Shown: positions 1 through 12,179 of the stretch, one piece after another
Position numbering within the stretch: the first letter of the stretch is position 1
How the letters are laid out: each line of letters starts with the position of its first letter
Source: Ilex aquifolium
Lineage: Eukaryota > Streptophyta > Magnoliopsida > Aquifoliales > Aquifoliaceae
Reading direction: 5' to 3'
NCBI GenBank assembly: GCA_951799425.1
Contig: OX637405.1
Coordinates: 26,639,635 to 26,703,634 of the forward strand
Length of the DNA: 64,000 nt
The notes under the pieces: model-generated
Told to the model about the DNA's origin: nothing
The model's input: the letters and a program-made list of their open reading frames with translations, nothing else
The model's database searches: none
Made by a program: the position numbers and the translations under genes

Positions 1-1065
1 TGTGATTAGATTAATTATACTTCTTACCACAAGATTTTTCAAATATTAACGTTGATACTTTATTTTTCTAATCAACTTACCCTCCGACCTCCTACAAATT
101 CATCGATCATTCACTACAATTTTGTTAATTTTTTCATACAAAACATACTAAAATAATGCTAGATTTATATATAAAAAAAAGACCAAAAATAAGAAGTAAA
201 TGATATGATATTATTATAATAGGATAAATTTAAATTTTAAATTTGTAAAAGTAAAATTAAAAATATTCACATCATTTGGTCTCTATTATTAATCCTTTTT
301 TTTTTTTTTTGTTAGTCTAGCATTCATTGATATTAGCTACCACTAATTATCAATAATTTTTTTATATAAATTAAATTCAATCTAGTGAATATTTTTGTAA
401 AAAATTTGTAAAAAAATTCCATACACACGGTTAAACTCAATTGATACTATAAAAAATAAAAGTCACATAATGAATTAAAGAAAAATATAGGGATCAAAGT
501 AAAAATAGATGTAAACTCTCTGGATAATAAATATAACTAATCATTGTTATTACATGAACTTTAAGGTTTTTTGGGTAACGTTACATGAACCTAAGTTGAT
601 AGCGTTGAATAAGAGATATAATTTTTAAGTTTCCTTTTTCGTAATTGTGCAATCTAGGCTAGATTAGCTTTGCCTTTCCTAAGGAGGACCGTTGAATTTG
701 GCCTGCTGGGTCCCACTTGCATGCACAGACCCTCACGTTGTACTGTGTGTCATTCAATCACATCATGCCACATCATAGTATTGACATAGACCTAGAGGCA
801 CACCTATTAGCTGCTTGGGTTCAATCATGAGGGCCTATAATTTGGGCCGATCTGCGTTTGTAAGTTCTTTATAGTGGGCCTATAATTTGGGCCGAGCTGG
901 GTTTCTAAGTTGGGATATTTGGAGGCCGGTCTTACGTAATAATCTCTTAAAAAATTTGGAGGTTGGTCCCCCTATATGGACTTATTTAGACTTAAGTCCG
1001 CCTAAAAAACTTATTTGTTATTAAGTCCATTTTTTGTCAATTTTACCAAATTATCTCTTCTCTTT
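1..1065. other. AT-rich intergenic DNA, no gene seen
   Basis: No coding sequence is supported. A segment of about 40 bases containing 'gggcctataatttgggcc' occurs twice in a row (about 834-900), and a diverged relative lies near 33370-33420. The stretch 980-1045 resembles the reverse complement of 31097-31185, so both may be pieces of one dispersed repeat. Confidence 0.6.
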
Positions 1066-1070
1066 ATAAG

Positions 1071-3594
1071 TGATTCGTCATTTTTTGTGATCTGAATTAT
1101 ATTATTATACACCCAAGTATAAGTGGTCAAATTGTAGTTTTCTCGGTTTAAGTCCAAGTATCGATCCCACGAAGAGTTTTAGTAATTCAGATTTTTAAAA
1201 TAAAGAAAAACAGTAAAATTGTGGTTTGTAGTAGTATGATGTTTGATAGCTTGTGATGTGAGCTTAGATTGATAAGTAGTTTAATTTAAATCAAATGTGG
1301 AAATAAAGTGCGGAGATAATAAAATGCGTAAGTAAAGCGTATAAGTGATAACAATATAAAAGATACTCCTCAGTTTAGGGATTCATATGCTTTATATTGG
1401 TTGATTACAGGAAATGCTACCTCACAACAATTAACTTCCATTTTACTGGCAAGTAAATCGGCAGGTTTGATGTATATAGTCCATAACACAGCCGCTTCTT
1501 AGGCTAACTGGTGGTAATAATTTATAACACAGCAACTTCTTAGGAAAGCTGGTTATATTTACGTCAATTGATTAACCCAAGCAAACCAGAAGGACAAGCC
1601 ACTCATGAGGAATACTTGAGTTATTCAATTAATTTCTTGATAACAAGTACATAAAGATTAAACCATAACACAACCACTTCTTAGGTTAACTGGTGGTAAT
1701 ATAGCATAACACAACAACTTCTTAGGAAAGCTGGTTATAGACGTACCAATTAACTAATTCAAGTGAACCAGAAGGACAAACCATTCATGAGGAATATTTG
1801 AATTACCCAATAGGTCATCTATAATATATATATGCATGTCAGTTAAACATCTTCAGCGTTCCATCGGAGGACAAGCCATACCAGTAGGAACACCGTGGTT
1901 GTTAGACTGTCTGTATATATATATATATATATACTACTAATAAAAGTACCTTAACATGAAAAACTTTTGATTCACTATTTTACCCTTATAAAGAATTTTA
2001 AATACCACATTATCTTTGCATAGTTAAATATCTAAATTACCATCATATCTTTATGTGTTTAAATCTCCAAATTATCCTTAACATTTCTTTTAATTCTCTA
2101 TTCTCTATGTATAAATATCAATATCTATAAAAAAATTTAATTGATTATGTTACTCTTAAAAAATAAGCATTTATTAGGATATTGACAATTATTATTATTT
2201 TATTCACTAAATTATAAGTTGAAACCTAAGCAAATGAATTTTAAAATGAATTATTTTTATCTTTGTTTCTTATAGTTAGAATAACGAATCGTTGGGAATA
2301 GACAATTTTTTGAATTCTATTATAATACGAACGATAAAAACATAATTTTTATAAACTTGAAAAATGATATTTAATTTAGGTACATATATACCTAGAAAAT
2401 TTTATTAATATTTTGTATACGAAAATTATTCACGTGCAACGCACGTGGTGCATTGCTAGTATATATATATGCCAGTTAAACATCCTCAGCATTCTGGTGG
2501 AAGACAAGTTATTCCGGTAGGAACACCGTGGTTGTTAGACTGTCAATATAGTTAGATATCTAGTAAGTAAAGAAACCCTAATAATTCAGAAGGACAAGTC
2601 ATTCATGAGGATCATTTAGGTTTTGTACCACACATCAATAGAAAATCCTCAGCGTTCCAATGGAGGACAAGCCATATCGGTAGGAACACCGTGAATCTTT
2701 AACTGGCTGGTCTTATGATATATTGATGATATAATTCCAGGCACAGCACCAGAATTACGTACATCACTATATCACGCATTAAGCATATAATACATATATA
2801 AATAAACATATAAATAAAATATCAGCATTTCCATAATCTAACCAATATTATACATATGTTTACCCTATTTTGAAGGGTATAAACGACTACTCACGCTCCA
2901 TTGCTACAGACAAACAAGGAGTGTGACTATTCGTCATTACAACTAAAATTAAACGGTAAATTGTAAAACTTCTTTCACAAGGAACAATTGAAACACAACC
3001 ACCTTTATTATCATTTAAGACACAAAAGTGGCGGTAGTTCAACTATCCGAATAGAAAGATACAATAGAAATGTAGAAATACAGAGTAACAATAAAAGTGT
3101 ATCACGGACCGGCTAAGACTTTCTCTTTCTTTCTTTCTCTTTTTGGCTTTGGTGTGGCCGGCCTTAAAGGAATGAATGGAACTTTGAGAGGTATTGGAAG
3201 GCTTGGAAGGAATGGCTTGAAGAATGAACAAGGCACCCCTATTTATAGAGGGGGGGAGCATTCGGCCAAGGGGGGGGGGGGGGTCCCAACCCCTAGCCCA
3301 ACCTTCTGGAAGGTTGGTGACTTGCAGTGGTGCTAGGTGTCGTCTTGTTGGACTGCCACTTGTCCGCTTCTGATTGGGCCATGTTTCTTTATTGCCCTTT
3401 GGTCCTTCGTGACTTCAAGTTTTGTAAATTGGTCCTGTATTCTTCAGTATTTCTGCATTTGACCCTGAACTTTCAACATAAAGTATTTAAAACTTTAATT
3501 TAAGCACAAAGTATAATTCCTAATATTTACTTGTTTTATCTTACACAATTGATTACTTAATCATCCTAATTTGTACACTAATTAAGGTTAATCA
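1071..3594 (-). repeat. Left LTR (3' LTR) of the gag-protease element
   Basis: It begins TGATTCGTCA and ends GGTTAATCA. It is 2524 bp against 1981 bp for its partner. The excess is accounted for by a Helitron-like insertion near 1920-2459. It carries three interleaved families of internal sub-repeats. Confidence 0.88.
1921..2459 (+). mobile_element. Short non-autonomous Helitron inserted in the left LTR
   Basis: About 540 bp are present here and absent from the other LTR. The 3' end has the Helitron hallmark: a 7-bp stem with a 3-base loop (CACGTGC AAC GCACGTG) about ten bases before a terminal CTAG, followed by host T. The 5' end lies in a TA run and is placed only to within about 15 bases. 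No coding sequence is present. Because it sits in one LTR only, it arrived after the host element. Confidence 0.75.
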
Positions 3595-3612
3595 CACCCC
3601 CCAATTTAAACT
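3595..3612 (-). promoter_or_regulatory. Polypurine tract of the gag-protease element
   Basis: Read on the minus strand, a purine-rich stretch with a run of six G lies directly before the 3' LTR start TGATTAACC. This is the usual site for plus-strand priming. Confidence 0.7.
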
Positions 3613-5571
3613 TTACTAGTCCCTAGTAAACACAAATTATAGAAATTATTTCACATAACAGAGGTAAAATCATTTTCGTAGATTTTTTTCACGATTGCAT
3701 TTAGCATATGCAACAAGCCGTTAAATCTCTAGGTGATCCCTAGTGGACGAGTGTTGTCTCGTGAAGGTTTTCAGTGAAGCTGCCTACAAACTTCAGTAGT
3801 TAGGAGTTTATAACTCATACTTTTCACAATCAAAATTAAATCAGTATTCCTGTGCATTGCTAAAATACTTCCTTTTTCCGATCACTCTAAGAGTAACACA
3901 CGTTAGTTGTAACATTATCTAAATATTTCTATAAAAACTTGCGTGTGTGATGATTTCTTTTGTTTCAAAAATCACTCCAGAAATATTACCATCTTTCATG
4001 GTAGTCTTGATGTCAATCCTTTCCTGAAATACACTCAGCAAATAATACATATTCGTTATAGTGACTATTCTCTCAATAGTTACATGTGATTGGAATATTG
4101 TTAAGGAAGCAAATAATATCACATGTAACATTTCTGAAGAACGGGTATTTGAATAGAATCGAAATTTGACATAATCTCATGATCGGATATTAACATTATA
4201 TCAGACATATTATTAACATTCTCCCTCTATGAATATATAGGATTAATACAGAGATATGATTTTTGGAATCAAAAAGGACTTTCTTTGGGTTATAACGTGG
4301 TCATTGGGTTAAGGTTTAATAAACGACGTCAATGCGATTTCAAAAAGCTACTTTTTATATTGTGGCACACCTCTTCCCTGCTTTTCAGATTTTGCATGTT
4401 CATTCTTTCCATTTTTCACTTTCTTGGCTATTTTCTTTCTGTTTTTTCTTTTCTTTGAATAGCCAATACCCTTTTCTTTTCTCTTTTCCACCTTTTTTCC
4501 TTTCTTTTCTGTATCATACTAATTTAAAAGAGGGTGTAAGAAAATTATGTAGCCAAGGTAGGTTTAATATATTTTCATGTGGCTCAGATGTGTTTTTCGG
4601 GTATCATGAAAAGAATTTATACTCTTTTAGGCTCAATCATGGTTGACTAAAGATATAATTTTGTAAAAGAAATGGTCAAGGCTCAAAGATAATGAAAAAT
4701 GGCCTAAGATCATTTTCCAGAAATTATTTATCTGTATTAATACCACATAAGAGAATTTCAAGGATAATGCTAATAATATAATCTAACAAATGCTAATCAA
4801 GAAAAAATTAATGAGATTATTGAAAGAAAAATTACCGTAGAATCGAAGATGTTTATTTGAGTAGATGTAGAATATCTCTCCAAGGAGGATTGGCTCAAAT
4901 TCTTCAATTGGTTATACATCTCCACTATATATGTAAAGAGTGTAATATTTGACAAGGTTTTTGGAATAAAGAAATCTATTCGTGTTGTAACAGAATAAGT
5001 TCAAACGAAAATATTAAGATAATATACAACTAAAATATGAAAATCCCACGTGATCAGATTGAGGTTATTTTCACAGAACATAGGAATATTAACTTAATTC
5101 AACTGTAAATTATATAAAATAATCCTCCTAACGGAATTAACATGAAGTCCATATTAATTATCAAAAATTAGTTAGACATAAACAAGTTTAAAATAAATAG
5201 CATAATTAAAACATAAAGTAATTTATAATTTAAGTGCATAAAATAAAAGTGCATAATGTAAAAGTTGAGTGAAAGAGAGCAAATTGTTTTGTAGAATCTC
5301 CAGTCTGTTTAGGAAGTAGAAGGTCCTCCACCAAAATGACTGGATTTTGTACTTTGCAACTGCAATCTGCTGCTCCTGATTTCCTGAAATTCTACAGTTA
5401 CAAAATTAAATACAATTTTATATATTCTATAAAACTTTGCTAACCACTCTTTTTCTTGTCAAAAATTGGTGGTTTTTATTTTTATTATTTTTATTTAATA
5501 TTTACTTATTTTCCTAATTAACCTATAGTTATTTACATTTATATACTATTCCAAAATTACACATCATTTGA
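3613..5571. other. Non-coding 3' internal region of the gag-protease element
   Basis: AT-rich sequence between the purine tract and the downstream ORF. I see no pol domains on either strand. The open frames here, for example 4332-4646, are T-rich and low in complexity, so they are not called genes. Confidence 0.6.
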
Positions 5572-5982
5572 TCACACTGATTCAAAGTCAGAACTTTTTG
5601 GATCACTAACACCAGTGACACGGTTAACTTCATTTCTCACGTATCTTGTTAACATCAGGGTAGAATAGGATGGCGCCTCAGGATAATCCTTACTTTGCCC
5701 ATACCTAATCCACTGTAAACGATCTGACGCTCGACCTGAAATTGGTTCCGCACACTTATTATATTGTCTCAAATGTTCTGTACGACCACATCTTATACAA
5801 GCACAGAGAAGATTTGTTCGTCGGTGTTTAGCATATGTACTTTTTCCACACAAGGGTCTTGCCTGACTTTCGAATATTTCTAAATTTCTAACATGTCTAG
5901 CTTTTTGCATGATCAACATATGTATATCTTTTGGAAAGTAACGTAATAGCATTAAACTTAACCAAAATAAATTTTCGTCCAT
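5572..5982 (-). CDS. Unrecognised 136-aa ORF inside the LTR element
   Basis: An open frame in the element's own orientation, downstream of the protease. I do not recognise the product. It has several cysteines and a histidine (C-I-R-C-G-R-T-E-H-L and neighbours) and an R/Y-rich C-terminal half. Amino-acid use looks protein-like rather than low-complexity. It could be an extra ORF of this lineage, as some gypsy elements carry a third ORF after pol, or a chance frame. Nothing shows that it is expressed. Confidence 0.35.
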   Translation of the reverse strand: MDENLFWLSLMLLRYFPKDIHMLIMQKARHVRNLEIFESQARPLCGKSTYAKHRRTNLLCACIRCGRTEHLRQYNKCAEPISGRASDRLQWIRYGQSKDYPEAPSYSTLMLTRYVRNEVNRVTGVSDPKSSDFESV

Positions 5983-6328
5983 TTTTCAACTTTTAAGAAA
6001 GAAAAGAAAATTTGACTCAAAAAAATTATTGAAAATTGATTCACTATCCGGTTCTTTAACATCTGCCAGTCACAAAGACAAACATAATTTTTTAAATAAA
6101 AATTATTATTCTAAAAACAAAAAGTAAATTCACACTCATATCTCCCCAACTTTAATTTAAATATTATCCTCACTATATAAGATGAAAATAGAAAATTGCT
6201 AATTAGGTCTTGCAGCGAGAGATATTTATAGTATAAGATTCTAATATAAAGAAACTATACAAAAGACATAAAAACACAAAAGAAAGAAAATTATAACTAC
6301 TATATACAAGAAGTGCATAGAGGATAGA

Positions 6329-7330
6329 TCAATCGGGCTTAAGTTCCCAAGTAGAATTTCTTACATTCCCAGATACTTTCTGCGAAGAATTTAACAAATC
6401 AACATAAAATTGTACATCAGGATTTCCACTATCAATAACAGAATTAATCAAACAGACTTGTAGAGGGTCAGAATAAAAAGAGGTGTTAACTTTCTCCTCT
6501 ACAATCTTGTCAATTTCATCTTCTCCTAAAAATATATATTTTAAATTGGTTGGAAGAGGTTTTAATTCTGTCTTAAGAACTTTGACATTAGATTCCACAA
6601 TTGTTGGGGACAATTCTTCACATTGTATATCTTTTGCAGATATAATTTCAGATTCAGTATCAGGTATTGATTCCAATACAAATAACTCTTTTTCCAGATG
6701 AAAAAAACTTTGAGTTAATGTCTCCACACAATTTACTTCTTCGATTTCTTCTTCTTCTCTAGGCCGTTTTGCACTTTTAGAAATATTTAATTCCAAATTC
6801 ATATTTCCGAATGAAAGTTTCATGACTTCATTCCTACAATTTATCAATGCATTTGATGTAGCTAGGAATGGTCGACCCAAAATCAGAGGTATGTATTCAA
6901 ATGCACATGCCTGACAACATCTCTCTGTGTCTATAACAATAAAATCTGCTGGAAAATAGAATTGATCAACTTGAACAATAACATCTTCCACAACTCCTCG
7001 TGGAGTTTTTACTAATCGGTCTGTTAATTGTAATTTAATACTAGAGGGTTTTAATTCACTTAATCCTAATTGTGTATATACTGAATATGGCATTAAATTA
7101 CAACTAGATCCAAGATCTGGTAGGGCTCGTTTTATTTGAAAATTTCCGATGAAACATGTGACTGTAGAACTACCCGGATCTTTGTACTTAATAAGCGTAT
7201 CATGTTGTATTATAGTACTGACTTGTTCAGTTAAAAATGCTTTCTTTGGTACATTAGTTCTTCTTTTTATGGTGCAAAGATCTTTTAAAAATTTAGCATA
7301 AACAGGAACTCGTTTTATTGCATCTAACAA
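6329..7330 (-). pseudogene. Retropepsin-like protease region of the LTR element
   Basis: The roughly 330-residue frame has an aspartic protease core. The active-site signature reads D-L-G-S-S within 'LPDLGSSCNLMP', about a third of the way in, and the later 'LILGRPFL' matches the conserved ILGxPFL strand that follows it in gypsy proteases. The C-terminal third is acidic and shows no RT motif before the frame ends. It lies just after gag, as in gypsy polyproteins, and is treated here as a fossil part. Confidence 0.75.
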
Positions 7331-7348
7331 AGGAATATTAATCTTTAC

Positions 7349-9046
7349 CTATTTAAATAACTCAAGAATATTAGACTGATCTTTTTCAGATGAGAGTTCC
7401 TTAAGCCTTTGAGGAAAAGGTAAAGGAATAGGACATGGAGGATCTTTTTTACTTTGTACCTCTTCTTGCTTTTTAACTAAAGGTTCAAGTTCAAGTGGTT
7501 CGTTTACAGGAATTGACTTACGGATTTTTTTCGGAATCTTGGGTTTAATAGTTTTATCAATTACCTTACCACTTCTCAATGTTGTGACTGCTTGTACTTG
7601 ACTTGGCGAGGCTTCAGATGATACATAATTAGTTTGATTCTGACTTTGTGGAGGTTTAGGTTGAGATGGAAATTTTGCTTTTTCTGTAGTACTTAAGGAC
7701 TGAGTCAACTTAGCAAGATGACTCTTGATATCTTCAATACTCTGCGAAGTTTGAGCTTTAAAATCATTGAATGCTTGATTTGTTTGAGTATTAAAATTCA
7801 TTTGACTATGAATAAATTGATTCATAGTATCTTCCAAAGTTCTTTTCTGAGTAGGTAAATACGGTTGATACTGTTGTTGATTTTGTAGCTGCGATGGACC
7901 TTGTGTTTGATTTGTAGGTTGTGTATTTCTCCAACTGAAATTTGGATGATTTCTCCATCCTGGATTGTAGGTTTCAGAATATGGATTTGAATATGGTTTA
8001 GTATAAGTTGGAACAACATTAGATTGTTCAATTAAGACTTCTTTAAATGCAGGTATAGTTGGACATTCCCCGGCAGGATGTCCTGACAACGCACAAATTT
8101 CACATACTTGATCAGTAGAAGAAACAACAGATACTTGTTTAACTTTTTTCATTTCCAGGGCTTCTAATTTTCGAGATAGATTAGCCATTTTAGCTCTTAA
8201 ATCATCATCGTCTTTCAAAACATATTTTCCTCTTTCAGATGTAGATGGCTTATTTTCCACAGTATTTGAAGAAGTCGAGTCCCACATTTGGGAACTCTCT
8301 GAAATAGTATCAAAAAATTGAAATGCTTCTTCAGGGGTTTTATTCATAAATTCTCCTTGAGCCATTATTTCCACAAATTGTCGCATTGCAGATGGAAGAG
8401 CATCATAGAAAAATCCGACTAAAGTCCAATTTTTAAAAGCATGATGTGGACAAGCTTGGAGAAGATCTTTAAATCTTTCCCAACATTGATAAAAAGTTTC
8501 ACCTTCTTTTACAGAAAAATTCATTATTTTACGTCTTAATGAATTAGTACGATGCACAAGAAAAAACTTTTTAAAGAACTCAATTTGTAAAGCTTGCAAA
8601 TTTGTGATAGAATTTGCTCCTAAAGAGTTAAGTCATAGTTTAGCTTTATCTTTTAATGAAAATGGAAAAAGTCGTACTTTGACCATTTCAGAATTATCTT
8701 GCAAAGTTCCACAAACTTCTTCAAATTCTTTCATATGAACATAAGGATTTTCATCTTCTAACCCATGGAACTGTGGTAGTAATTGTATTGTGTCTGGCTT
8801 AATATTAATATTTGGAGCGTCTGTTGGAAAAGAAAAACATGACGGGACATTAGTTCTTGTAAGATGTAGATATTCTCTTAATGGTCTGACATTTTGAACT
8901 ACTTCTTGTTCTCTAGCTTCTTCCTCCCTAGGTACATTTTGAGTCATACTTAAGTCAAATGATTCTTGTGTAGATGCAGATGAAGAAGATGATGAAGACG
9001 AAGGAGTTGACTGATTTACAGAACCTACTGATGAATGAACAGACAT
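7349..9046 (-). pseudogene. gag region of the LTR element
   Basis: Gag-like protein. The N-terminal part is Ser-rich, and a retrotransposon-gag core contains 'FYQCWERFKDLLQACPHH', typical of plant Ty3/gypsy gag. A CX2CX4HX4C zinc knuckle (CEICALSGHPAGEC) follows, and the tail is Gln/Pro-rich. Gag proteins assemble the particle and bind element RNA. It starts about 90 bp after the primer site, as expected. The region is broken at about one place and is otherwise well kept. Confidence 0.8.
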
Positions 9047-9136
9047 AGACTATTAAAAACAAACAAACAAACTATAAACATATAATACATATAAACACAT
9101 AAATTATATTATTATTTTTTTTCAAATTACCATAAC

Positions 9137-9154
9137 TCCCCAGCAACGGCGCCA
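9137..9154 (-). promoter_or_regulatory. Primer binding site (tRNA-Asp) of the gag-protease element
   Basis: On the minus strand, six bases after the LTR, the 18-mer TGGCGCCGTTGCTGGGGA pairs with the 3' end of plant tRNA-Asp with one mismatch. It fixes the element's orientation and marks 9161-11141 as the 5' LTR. Confidence 0.82.
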
Positions 9155-9160
9155 AAAACT

Positions 9161-11141
9161 TGATTCGCCACTTTTTGTGATCTGAATTATATTATTATAC
9201 ACCCAAGTATAAGTGGTCAAATTGTAGTTTTCTCGGTTTAAGTCCAAGTATCGATCCCACGAAGAGTTTTAGTAATTCAGATTTTTAAAATAAAGAAAAA
9301 CAGTAAAGTTGTGGTTTGCAGTAGTATGATGTTTGATAGCTTGTGATGTGAGCTTAGATTGATAACTAGTTTAATTTAAATCAAATGTGGAAATAAAGTG
9401 CGAAGATAATAAAATGCGTAAGTAAAGCGTATAAGTGATAACAATATAAAAGATACCCTTCAGTTTAGGGATCCATATGCTTTATATTGGTTGATTACTG
9501 GAAATGCTACCTCACAACAATTAACTTCCATTTTACTTGCAAGTCAATCGGCAGGTATGATGTATATAGTCCATAACACAGCCGCTTCTTAGGCTAACTG
9601 GTGGTAATAATTTATAACACAGCAACTTCTTAGGAAAGCTGGTTATATTTACGTCAATTGATTAACCCAAGCAAACCAGAAGGACAAGTCATTCATGAGG
9701 AATACTTGAGTTATTCAATTGATCTCTTGATAACAAGTACATAAAGATTAAACCATAACACAGCCACTTTTTAGGTTAACTGGTGGTAATATAGCATAAC
9801 ACAACAACTTCTTAGGAAAACTGGTTATAGACGTACCAATTAACTAACTCAAGTGAACCAGAAGGACAAACCATTCATGAGGAATACCTGAATTACCCAA
9901 TAGGTCATCTGTAATATATATATGCATGCCAGTTAAACATCCTCAGCGTTCCATCGGAGGACAAGCCATACCAGTAGGAACACCGTGGTTGTTAGATTGT
10001 CCGTATAGTTATTTATATATATATGCCAGTTAAACATCCTCAGCATTCCGGTGGAAGACAAGTCATTCCGGTAGGAACACCGTGGTTGTTAGACTGCCAA
10101 TATAGTTAGATATATAGTAAGTAAAGAACCCCTAATAACCCAGAAGGGCAAGTCATTCATGAGGATCATTTAGGTTTTGTACCACACATCAGTAGAAAAT
10201 CCTCAGCGTTCCAATGGAGGACAAGTCATACCGGTAGGAACACCGTGAATCTTTAACTGGTTGGTCTTATGATATACTGATGACATAATTCCAGGCACAG
10301 CACCAGAATTACGTACATCACTATATAACGCATTAAGCATATAATCCATATATAAATAAACATATAAATAAAACATCAGCATTTCCATAATCTAACCAAT
10401 ATTATACATATGTTTACCTTATTTTGAAGGGTATAAACGACTACTCACGCTCCATTGCTACAGACAAACAAGGAGTGTGACTATTCGTCATTACAACTAA
10501 AATTAAACGGTAAATTGTAAAACTTCTTTCACAAGGAACAATTGAAACACAACCACCTTTATTATCATTTAAGACACAAAAGTGGCGGTAGTTCAACTAT
10601 CCGAATAGAAAGACAGAATAGAAATGTAGAAATACAGAGTAACAATAAAAGTGTATCACGGACCGGCTAAGACTTTCTCTTTCTTTCTTTCTCTTTTTGG
10701 CTTTGGTGTGGCCGGCCTAGAAGGAATGAATGGGACTTTGAGAGGTATTGGAAGGCTTGGAAGGAATGGCTTGAAGAATGAACAAGGCACCCCTATTTAT
10801 AGAGGGGGGGAGCATTCGGCCAAGGGGGGGTCCCAACCCCTAGCCCAACCTTCCGGAAGGTTGGTGACTTGCAGTGGTGCTAGGTGTCGTCTTGTTGGAC
10901 TGCCACTTGTCCGCTTCTGATTGGGCCATGTTTCTTTATTGCCCTTTGGTCCTTCGTGACTTCAAGTTTTGTAAATTGGTCCTGTATTCTTCAATATTTC
11001 TGCATTTGACCCTGAACTTTCAACATAAAGTATTTAAAACTTTAATTTAAGCACAAACTATAATTCATAATATTTACTTGTTTTATCTTACACAACTGAT
11101 TACTTAATCATCCTAATTTATACACTAATTAAGGTTAATCA
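9161..11141 (-). repeat. Right LTR (5' LTR) of the gag-protease element
   Basis: 1981 bp, colinear with the left LTR apart from the Helitron-like insertion there. It begins TGATTCGCCA, ends GGTTAATCA, and is followed by target duplication ATAAG. It carries the same internal sub-repeats. Confidence 0.88.
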
Positions 11142-11252
11142 ATAAGTGAAGTAAAATTAAAAATTCCTAAATTTTAGGAGTTTGACTAACATTAAAATTT
11201 TTTCTCTCATATCTATTTATATACATATATAGGTTAGGACTATATATATATA

Positions 11253-11340
11253 CTAGCAATTGCCCGTACCTGAAGGCACTATGCAACAAAAAAAAATCGC
11301 AATTAATTGGTTATGCCTGTAGCACTATATAACTCAAAAA
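11253..11340 (-). mobile_element. Helitron 3' terminus (other end not found)
   Basis: Read on the minus strand this ends in a GTGCCTTCAGGTACGGGCAA-type subterminal sequence and then CTAG, the Helitron 3' signature. It resembles the termini at 38310, 41997 and 42602. The 5' end was not found before the pararetrovirus fossil at 12175, so only the terminus is called. The following AT-rich DNA to 12174 holds no supportable gene. Confidence 0.5.
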
Positions 11341-12179
11341 AATGTCTAAGCTGCCACCTCCACCAAACTCTTCTATTTCTTAAACATCCCTTCCAATATT
11401 ACCAAGTTGTGACCATAACTCATCACTTCTAACCCTCCCCAACAAAAATCATGACTAAAAAAGCGTAATCACAACCAATAGCAAAACTTATAAGCCTTAT
11501 AGGGAAAGTAAAATAATGTAAAAGTAATCACCAATTACAGATTCTAAGAGAACAACTCAAATTTTCAAAAAAAAAAAAAAACAAATTGTTATAGACAACC
11601 ATTACCACCAACCTATCACCACAACCTCCACCTATGAAAATTTGTTCGAAAATTTAGACAAAATTTTATGATTCTACTACCATAAAATTAAATGATGACA
11701 CTTAGAAAATCATAAATAAAAATTTGAAGACAATAAATAGAGGAGTAGTGTGAAAGAGAGAAAGCTTGTACTTCTCTTTATGTTCCTTCAAAGATACTCT
11801 CTTCAATTGATCAGTTTTTTTTAACCTGTGAAAATGGGTGGGAGATGTGAGAGTGACTCAGTTCCCATTATTGTAATAAAACACACGTTGTAACATAAAA
11901 ACACTCATTTTGCCATTCATCAATCAACTATTGCCCATGACCCCGACAACAAAAAGAAAGGAAAATTAAAAAAGAAGGAAAAAATAAAATGGGATAGACC
12001 TTCCATAAATTCATCTATTTATTACTCACAAAAATCCAAAAATGTGAAAGGTAAGCAAGATAGTATATTCACTACATACCAATACTACAATTACAACATT
12101 GCTAGAATGCACAAATAAGGAATTCTTGACTATTAAAAATTGAACAATCACAACCAGTTTAAACTAATGGACTCGAAGC

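Larger units (their letters stand above)
1071..11141 (-). mobile_element. Non-autonomous Ty3/gypsy-type LTR retrotransposon (gag-protease only)
   Basis: The element runs on the minus strand between 5-bp target duplications ATAAG (1066-1070 and 11142-11146). It has two LTRs (1071-3594 and 9161-11141), a primer site complementary to tRNA-Asp, and a purine tract beside the left LTR. Inside are gag and a retropepsin-like region, then about 2.7 kb with no recognisable reverse transcriptase, RNase H or integrase. Such elements depend on a relative for their enzymes. The tRNA-Asp primer site is typical of Athila/Tat-type gypsy elements, so that lineage is my guess. The LTRs differ by only about 1-2 bases per 100 in the stretches compared by eye, which suggests insertion within roughly the last one to two million years. 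Gag is broken at about one place. Confidence 0.85.

Noticed and set aside
3097-3336. Frame of 79-89 aa repeated in both LTRs of the gag-protease element (also 10651-10920)
   Set aside because: It is opposite to the element's sense strand and differs between LTRs because of a G-run; probably chance.
4332-4646. 104-aa frame rich in Phe/Leu/Ser
   Set aside because: It lies in T-rich DNA, opposite to the element's direction, with no recognisable domain.
11940-12000. A second Helitron end ('actattgcccatgacc')
   Set aside because: It resembles the 11253 terminus weakly but lacks the CTAG ending.
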